Below are positions 6,253-11,019 of a stretch of DNA of 13,896 bases, piece by piece. How positions within the stretch are numbered: position 1 is the first letter of the stretch; each line of letters begins with the position of its first letter. Made by a program: the position numbers and the translations under genes. The notes under the pieces were generated by a model, which did not search any database, had not been told where the DNA came from, and saw nothing but the letters and a program-made list of their open reading frames with translations. Source of the stretch: Betaproteobacteria bacterium TMED156 (lineage in GTDB: Bacteria; Pseudomonadota; Gammaproteobacteria; Burkholderiales; Burkholderiaceae_A); NCBI GenBank assembly GCA_002171155.1, contig NHHF01000043.1:1-13896 (forward strand), written 5' to 3'.

Positions 6253-6270
6253 CATAAATACTGCTATAAT
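6253..6270 (+). promoter_or_regulatory. Late promoter box CATAAATA next to an extended -10 box
   Basis: CATAAATA (6253-6260) matches the T4-like late promoter. Immediately after it, TGCTATAAT (6262-6270) is a perfect extended -10 element, though no good -35 box lies upstream. A late start near 6267 leaves the AGGAG ribosome binding site (6276-6280) in the mRNA, whereas a start from the extended -10 (near 6277) would cut into it. The late reading is therefore preferred. It drives the genes from 6287 on. Confidence 0.6.
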
Positions 6271-6286
6271 ACAATAGGAGTATATA

Positions 6287-6550
6287 ATGTGGTACACAAT
6301 TAAGTATGAAATACCTGAAATGCTTGACAATTGGAGAGTTATTCCAAGATTGTTAATTTTCATGTATGCAGTAGTATTCTATCAAACAATGAACTGGTTT
6401 ATGGGTCTTCCAGATCCAAACAATGCACAGGCAGGTTTTGTATCTGTGATAGTTGGTGCTGGTGCGGCATGGTTTGGTTTATATGTAAACTCAGGCTCAG
6501 GCAAAAAAGTAAGATTTGAAACATCAGATAGAGGAAGTAAATCAAGCTAA
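6287..6550 (+). CDS. Small membrane protein, holin-like
   Basis: This 87-residue protein has an N-terminal interfacial part (MWYTIKYEIPEMLDNWRVIP), helix 1 (RLLIFMYAVVFYQTMNWFMG) and a short loop (LPDPNNAQ). Helix 2 follows (AGFVSVIVGAGAAWFGLYV), then a charged, flexible tail (SGSGKKVRFETSDRGSKSS). The Gly/Ala-rich second helix and soluble tail resemble small phage holin-type proteins, and this sequence type is recalled from marine T4-like phages, but lysis function is not shown. The AGGAG at 6276-6280 is well placed. The stop overlaps the next ATG (TAATG), so it is co-translated with the MscS-like gene. Confidence 0.75.
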   Translation: MWYTIKYEIPEMLDNWRVIPRLLIFMYAVVFYQTMNWFMGLPDPNNAQAGFVSVIVGAGAAWFGLYVNSGSGKKVRFETSDRGSKSS

Positions 6551-6999
6551 TGGAAACACCAAGTTTAGCAAATCTGTCAATGGATTTTTCTCAAATGCTA
6601 TTACCATGGATAACGGTATTAATATCTTTGGTGGTAGCTATTTGGTTTAAAGATTTCGCGACTGCACTTGCTAAAGGATTAAGATTCAAATTTGATCCTG
6701 CATTTAATGAAGGTGAAGAAGTTCTGTTAGATGGTGAACTGGCAATGATTGTTAAAATTGGTGCAAGGCAAACAGTGTTTGGAGTATATTCACACAGAGG
6801 CTATACTTGGAGATATGTACCAAATGAAAGAATACCTTATCTAAAATTAGAAAAAGTTATCAAAAAAGATCTGCATGTTGATAGTGAAGAAGAAAAAGCA
6901 CAAAAAATGAAAACACTAATTGACAAAGCACAAGATGATGAAATTTTAGCCAATAAAAGAGCAATTGATATAATCAATGGCAATGGAAAGAAAAAATAA
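6550..6999 (+). CDS. Miniature MscS-like membrane protein
   Basis: The 149-residue protein has one membrane helix (about 16-33, LLPWITVLISLVVAIWF). An amphipathic stretch with KGLRF follows, then FNEGEEVLLDGELAMIVKIGARQTVF (52-77) and YVPNERI (89-95). These match in order the beta domain of small-conductance mechanosensitive channels (G-D-x-V-x-x-x-G...G-x-V-x-x-I-x-x-R-x-T, then x-P-N-x-x-I). Host MscS proteins have about 286 residues and three helices, so only the last helix and beta domain remain, followed by a charged helical tail (100-149). It could form a small oligomer or modify host channels. It overlaps the holin-like gene by one base. Confidence 0.65.
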   Translation: METPSLANLSMDFSQMLLPWITVLISLVVAIWFKDFATALAKGLRFKFDPAFNEGEEVLLDGELAMIVKIGARQTVFGVYSHRGYTWRYVPNERIPYLKLEKVIKKDLHVDSEEEKAQKMKTLIDKAQDDEILANKRAIDIINGNGKKK

Positions 7000-7001
7000 T
7001 A

Positions 7002-7373
7002 ATGAGATCATATCAACATCACATAAGAGTGTACGTAGATGAAGAACTTTCAAATGAAGTTTTGCAGATTGTTTACAAAACAGTTGAACTAATTGTTCCA
7101 GAAGGTATACTAAGAACAATAAGTCAGCCTGGTAAATCAAACACAGATGTGTTTTATCATATTAGAGATGGCCGTCATGCTTATGACATGCCAACAACCA
7201 GAGATTTAACAGCAGATGAAACAGAATTATTGTTCGATGCACTTGATTATGTGATGACAATTGACTTTGATGTAGAATCTACTACTCCTATGATTGGTAA
7301 ACTTTCAAATGCAGAACGTGATGCAATGGAAATGGGTTTAGATGCTTACAAACAAGCAGTGGGAGATAAATAA
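7002..7373 (+). CDS. Hypothetical protein, 123 residues
   Basis: The protein starts MRSYQHHIRVYVDEELSNEVLQIV and has an alternating strand-helix pattern, an aromatic-basic middle (FYHIRDGRHAYDMPTTRD) and a helical C-terminal part (LTADETELLFDALDYVM, then NAERDAMEMGLDAYKQAV). There is no membrane segment and no motif I can name. It starts 2 bases after the MscS-like stop and ends 4 bases before the next ATG, so it belongs to the same late transcript. The function is unknown. Confidence 0.65.
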   Translation: MRSYQHHIRVYVDEELSNEVLQIVYKTVELIVPEGILRTISQPGKSNTDVFYHIRDGRHAYDMPTTRDLTADETELLFDALDYVMTIDFDVESTTPMIGKLSNAERDAMEMGLDAYKQAVGDK

Positions 7374-7377
7374 AATT

Positions 7378-8481
7378 ATGCAAGACATGAGAAGAATCAT
7401 CGATATAGTAGCAGAACAGCCAACACCACAAGTTGGTGATGCAATCGATCTTGAATTTGGTGACAACACAGCAGTAATTTCAACTACAATTGAAAAAATT
7501 GGTGAAAACTCTGTTACCGTAATAGCAGACGACAAAGCATTAGACTTTATTTCAAAATTAGAAGAAGTTTGTGGTTGTGAAATGGAAGAAGAACATGAAG
7601 AAGAACATCCAGATCACGAAGTGAACATGGGAAGATCACAGATGTATCACACAATGAAAAATGCAAAAGCAATTCATGATATGTTGCAAAAAGTTTCTGA
7701 ACGTGAAGGCATCGAAGGTTGGGTAGCATCAAAACTAACCAAAGCATCAGATTATTTAAAAGTGGTAAAAGATTATTTAGAATACGAAATGGTACAAGCA
7801 GGTTTTGATAACAACGAACAAGATGTTAATGAAGCAGTTGACAAGTCAGCATTAGAGGCTTGGTACAACAAGTACAAAAATTATGAAGGAAGTAACGGAG
7901 ACGAATTACCAGCAGGAATGTTAAGAGGTTACATAGACACTGGTATACTTTCAGATGGTGCTGAAATTAACGAATATGACAAAGTTAAAGCAAAGTACGG
8001 TCAAGATGCTATGACTGAAAAAGGATTAGAACCTTTTTATGCCATGATGCCAATTACTAAATCTATGCACGAAGAATTTATGAAAGTCATGGGTGTGTCT
8101 GAAATTGACGAAGAAAATTGCACAGAAGCGGCAAAGATTTTAGGTGAAGACATTGTGGGTTTTGGTGTTGCAGAAAACACACGCAGTTTTGGCCAAGCAT
8201 TTGAAGCCAAGTACAAAGGCAAGACAGTTAAATTAGGCAAGCCAATCAGAACAGGCACTGACGAACCAGGCAAGTTCAAAGTGTATGTAAAAGATCCTAA
8301 AACAAAAAATGTTAAAATGGTACGTTTTGGTCATCAAGGTGGCGGCAAAAACAAAGATTCAAAAACAATGCGTATTAAAAAATCAGATCCAGCACGTAGA
8401 AAGTCATTCCGTGCTAGACACAATTGCGACAATCCAGGTCCAAGAACGAAAGCTCGTTACTGGAGTTGTAGAGCATGGTAA
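7378..8481 (+). CDS. Probable virion or capsid-assembly protein with Cys-containing basic tail
   Basis: The 367 residues start at ATG 7378, 4 bases after the preceding stop; a longer TTG start at 7342 would overlap that gene. An N-terminal beta part (6-60) is followed by an acidic stretch (CGCEMEEEHEEEHPDHE) and a helical core (AIHDMLQKVSEREGIEGWVASKL, then SDYLKVVKDYLEYEM). A long acidic middle comes next, then a basic C-terminal module. That module begins with GHQGGGKNKDSKTMRIKKSD and ends in SFRARHNCDNPGP (343-355) and RYWSCRAW. Cys350 and Cys364 with nearby His348 could bind metal. This tail is recalled from many marine T4-like phage proteins and suggests a head or neck structural role; the exact role is unknown. 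Confidence 0.65.
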   Translation: MQDMRRIIDIVAEQPTPQVGDAIDLEFGDNTAVISTTIEKIGENSVTVIADDKALDFISKLEEVCGCEMEEEHEEEHPDHEVNMGRSQMYHTMKNAKAIHDMLQKVSEREGIEGWVASKLTKASDYLKVVKDYLEYEMVQAGFDNNEQDVNEAVDKSALEAWYNKYKNYEGSNGDELPAGMLRGYIDTGILSDGAEINEYDKVKAKYGQDAMTEKGLEPFYAMMPITKSMHEEFMKVMGVSEIDEENCTEAAKILGEDIVGFGVAENTRSFGQAFEAKYKGKTVKLGKPIRTGTDEPGKFKVYVKDPKTKNVKMVRFGHQGGGKNKDSKTMRIKKSDPARRKSFRARHNCDNPGPRTKARYWSCRAW

Positions 8482-8493
8482 GGGAGACATCAG

Positions 8494-9186
8494 ATGAGCT
8501 TCCTAGTACACAACCTACCGCCGGTAGAAGTATACGTTAAAAAAGAATTTCTTTACGATCATCAAAAAGGACACGGTGAACTAACACCAGGTGTTTGGAT
8601 ATCAGTAAAAAGTGTAATGGGCAAAGCATTGTACTTTGAAACATTGCTTACAGATTATGGTGCTTGTTTTGATAAACTTCCTATTTCAGCATTCGTCTGG
8701 AAAGAAAATTACGATAAAGAAAATCAACTACCTTTAGATCATTTGCAGATATGGGATTGTTTTGATTATGATCTTACAGTGATTAAAAAACCTTTGTTAT
8801 GTGACTGTGAATTTTTTGGCAAAGATAAAAAAATGCACACTGGAGAATACATTTTTACCATTGACAATTGCCATAGAGAACAGAACGTATTGAACACAAA
8901 TTTTTCAGAACATGATCCAGAACATAAATCATTCAACATAATTAAAATGCATAATGGACAATTTGCGGCACAACCAAACAACAGAGTTATATTTACTGAT
9001 CAAAGTCTTGTCCATCCGGATCGTAAAATCCCAGACTTTAAAGTTTGTTCACAAAACTATACAGTTGAGAACACTCCTAAATGGTCAGTTGGTGACACAG
9101 ATGAATGGCAGTATAAAACTAAAGATGAAAAAGAATATTTAATAGAAGAAGATGAAGACACAGCACACCCAGAACAAGGCTGTTAG
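8494..9186 (+). CDS. Conserved phage protein of unknown function, 230 residues
   Basis: AGGGAGA (8481-8487) provides a good ribosome binding site. The sequence runs from MSFLVHNLPPVEVYVKKEFL through ALYFETLLTDYGACFDKLP, LPLDHLQIWDCFDYD and GEYIFTIDN to NGQFAAQPNNR and TPKWSVGDTDEWQY. It ends in an acidic tail. I recall this pattern from marine T4-like phages, where it is an uncharacterised protein. There is no membrane segment and no catalytic motif; the beta-rich, Trp/Tyr-rich composition is compatible with a virion component. The TAG stop directly abuts the next ATG, so the next gene is translationally coupled. Confidence 0.7.
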   Translation: MSFLVHNLPPVEVYVKKEFLYDHQKGHGELTPGVWISVKSVMGKALYFETLLTDYGACFDKLPISAFVWKENYDKENQLPLDHLQIWDCFDYDLTVIKKPLLCDCEFFGKDKKMHTGEYIFTIDNCHREQNVLNTNFSEHDPEHKSFNIIKMHNGQFAAQPNNRVIFTDQSLVHPDRKIPDFKVCSQNYTVENTPKWSVGDTDEWQYKTKDEKEYLIEEDEDTAHPEQGC

Positions 9187-9801
9187 ATGAGCGAAGAAAT
9201 ACAACCAGATACACAAGAAGATTTAGTTTGGAAAAATACTCCTGCAGAAAAATTGTGGGTGTTAGATAAATTATTACTCAGTAAAGTATTAGGTTATGCA
9301 TGTGGACCAACTGGTATTGATGTACCCAAACCAGGATACTATATTGTGAGACCATGTGTTAATGCATTGGGATTAGGATTAGGTGCACAAAAAATTTGGT
9401 TAGATAAGGATACTACAAATCTTCCATACGGATATTTTTGGTGTGAATGGTTTGAAGGTAGGCATTTTTCCGTAGATTATAAATTTGGCAATCAAAAATT
9501 TTGTGTAGAAGGATTTAAATCAGACAGTACATTTACTAAATGGGATAAATGGGTAAAAATTGATCATGTAATATTATTACCTGAACCAATTGGAAATCAT
9601 TTTATAAACGAAGAAGCTCTAAATGTTGAATACATAGGAGACAAAGTAATTGAAGTGCATTTAAGATCAAATGAGGATTTTGCAGACAACATATCTGAAT
9701 TTATTCCTGTTTGGGCAGGCCAAGATAAAATACCTCCAAAGGGCTACACATACAAACATTATCCTGATGTGCATGGAAGAATTGGTGCATTTATAAAATA
9801 G
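9187..9801 (+). CDS. Unknown protein with ATP-grasp-like motifs
   Basis: The 204-residue protein has three elements in the order of an ATP-grasp ligase. First is YYIVRPCVNALGLGLGA (51-67), similar to the Lys/Arg-Pro strand and Gly-rich loop that bind ATP. Second is FWCEWFEGRHFSVDY (84-98), like the E-x-x-x-G-x-x-x-S-v strand. Third is VIEVHLRSNEDF (154-165), like the E-x-N-x-R metal-binding strand, with His for Asn. ATP-grasp enzymes ligate a carboxylate to an amine or thiol. The protein is shorter than usual family members (about 300), so it may be a minimal or degenerate form. The family is inferred from motifs only. Its start directly follows the preceding stop. Confidence 0.5.
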   Translation: MSEEIQPDTQEDLVWKNTPAEKLWVLDKLLLSKVLGYACGPTGIDVPKPGYYIVRPCVNALGLGLGAQKIWLDKDTTNLPYGYFWCEWFEGRHFSVDYKFGNQKFCVEGFKSDSTFTKWDKWVKIDHVILLPEPIGNHFINEEALNVEYIGDKVIEVHLRSNEDFADNISEFIPVWAGQDKIPPKGYTYKHYPDVHGRIGAFIK

Positions 9802-9804
9802 CAC

Positions 9805-9832
9805 TTGACATTCTGGAAAATTGTGTTATATT
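9805..9832 (+). promoter_or_regulatory. Sigma70-like promoter for the exonuclease gene
   Basis: TTGACA (9805-9810) is a perfect -35 box. After a 16-base spacer, TATATT (9827-9832) is a good -10 box with an extended TG at 9824-9825. Transcription would start at about 9839, exactly the A of the ATG of the exonuclease gene. The promoter suggests expression by the unmodified host polymerase, i.e. early or middle. Confidence 0.7.
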
Positions 9833-9838
9833 AATAGT

Positions 9839-10432
9839 ATGGCAAACACAGATCTCATGATTGACTTGGAAACACTAGCAACATCAAATGATGCGGCAAT
9901 CGTTACTATGGCCGCAATTAGATTTGATCCACATGCAGATTACAGCAAAATAAAAGTGGAAGATTTACCACCACATCAAGTCATGTACAGAAGAATTGAT
10001 TTAGATTCATGTACAGCACTTGGTTGCAAAGTAAATGAAGAAACAATACAATGGTGGGCAACTCAATCAAAAGAAGCACAAGATGAAGCATTTGGTGACA
10101 ATGGTGATAGGATTACTATACAAGATGCAATGAAAGAATTACGTAAGTTTTCATTTGGTGTAAAACGTCCATGGAGTCATGGATCTTGCTTTGATCTAAT
10201 GATTGTTGATAATATCATGCGTAAAATGGAAATTGGAGTTCCATGGAGTTATTATGATATTAGAGACACTCGTACACTTTTTGGCTTTGGAATTCAAGCA
10301 CAAATGCCACAAGCAGACAAACATCATGCACTTCATGATACATTTAGACAGGTAATTGGCGTACAAAACGTAATAAAAGGCTTAAAAGCACAAGGTATCG
10401 CAGTTGAGCTAGATAAGAAACCTTGGAATTAG
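9839..10432 (+). CDS. dexA: DexA-like 3'-5' exonuclease (DEDDh family)
   Basis: The 197-residue protein resembles T4 DexA, which degrades DNA from the 3' end. Motif I is MIDLETLAT (Asp9, Glu11), and EETIQWWATQSKEAQ matches the DexA-type middle. Motif II is GSCFDLMIVDNI (Asp119), and motif III is HHALHD with His162 and Asp167 (H-x4-D), so all catalytic acids are present. T4 DexA has 227 residues. ATG 9839 is chosen because the promoter 5' of it would start near 9839; an in-frame TTG at 9821 lies inside the promoter. No ribosome binding site precedes 9839. An internal ATG at 9857 is an alternative but would put motif I at the extreme N-terminus. Confidence 0.85.
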   Translation: MANTDLMIDLETLATSNDAAIVTMAAIRFDPHADYSKIKVEDLPPHQVMYRRIDLDSCTALGCKVNEETIQWWATQSKEAQDEAFGDNGDRITIQDAMKELRKFSFGVKRPWSHGSCFDLMIVDNIMRKMEIGVPWSYYDIRDTRTLFGFGIQAQMPQADKHHALHDTFRQVIGVQNVIKGLKAQGIAVELDKKPWN

Positions 10433-10451
10433 TATCAAACACAATTAGTTC

Positions 10452-10480
10452 TTGACAGTATAAATACACTAGTATATACA
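10452..10480 (+). promoter_or_regulatory. Composite promoter: sigma70 boxes around a late box
   Basis: TTGACA (10452-10457) and TATACA (10475-10480) are 17 bases apart, the ideal sigma70 layout. Within the spacer lies TATAAATA (10459-10466), the exact T4 late promoter sequence. Either start would leave the AGGAA ribosome binding site (10489-10493) in the mRNA of the gene at 10500. Confidence 0.65.
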
Positions 10481-10499
10481 ATACTAACAGGAATTAGTT

Positions 10500-10871
10500 A
10501 TGACTAAACAATTTAAAGATTATTTACTAGAAGTACAAGATGGTACAGCTGACCCGGATAAGGTTCAAGATCTTGCTGATGAGTTAGAATTATTAGCAAC
10601 TAACGATGGTGACCTTTATAGACGTCAATATATGCCAATCATTAAAAACCTTATGCGTAAACGTGCTAAAGGCACATATGACCATAATTTAGCAATTAAG
10701 TTATGGCGTTATCTAATTGATAATGTAGCTAAAAAAGAAGCAGGTCCAATGGCAAGAGTAAAATTTCCAGGCTTGATTAGAAATTTAGCGGCAAAATCAA
10801 TTGCTGATATGGAACTTGGTAAAATGGATAATGGTGAGTACGACGAGGTAAATTTAAAGATAGGAGCATAA
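10500..10871 (+). CDS. Hypothetical protein, 123 residues
   Basis: The protein begins MTKQFKDYLLEVQDGTADPDKVQDLADELEL, an acidic helical part. A basic middle follows (RRQYMPIIKNLMRKRAKGTYDHNLAIKLWRYLIDNVAKK) and then RVKFPGLIRNLAAKSIADME. It is all-helical in appearance, with no membrane segment and no motif I can name. It is the first gene after the composite promoter, and its TAA nearly touches the next ATG (TAATATG). Similar small helical proteins occur near structural genes of marine T4-like phages; a role is not known. Confidence 0.65.
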   Translation: MTKQFKDYLLEVQDGTADPDKVQDLADELELLATNDGDLYRRQYMPIIKNLMRKRAKGTYDHNLAIKLWRYLIDNVAKKEAGPMARVKFPGLIRNLAAKSIADMELGKMDNGEYDEVNLKIGA

Positions 10872-10872
10872 T

Positions 10873-11019
10873 ATGGCTAAGATGATGGCGAAAGAGTCAA
10901 CCATTAACCATGTTTCAAAAAGAACAACAATAGGTCGTGGCAGATTAAAAATGTCATCGATGAATAAATCCAAAAGACGTTCTTATAAAGCATACAACGG
11001 GCAAGGCAAAAGAAGATAA
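10873..11019 (+). CDS. Very small basic protein, 48 residues
   Basis: ATG 10873 has a good ribosome binding site, TAGGAG (10861-10866), and the frame ends at TAA 11017-11019. The product (MAKMMAKESTINHVSKRT...) is strongly basic, with TIGRGRLKMSS and a C-terminal KSKRRSYKAYNGQGKRR. A short Lys/Arg-rich peptide of this kind may bind nucleic acid. The pattern with KRRSYK-x-Y-x-GQG near the end is recalled from several marine T4-like phages. The stop shares one base with the ATG of the large gene behind it. Confidence 0.65.
   Translation: MAKMMAKESTINHVSKRTTIGRGRLKMSSMNKSKRRSYKAYNGQGKRR

Noticed and set aside
7342..7377. TTG start for the 7378 gene
   Set aside because: It would overlap the 7002 gene by 32 bases; ATG 7378 lies 4 bases after that stop and fits the local pattern.
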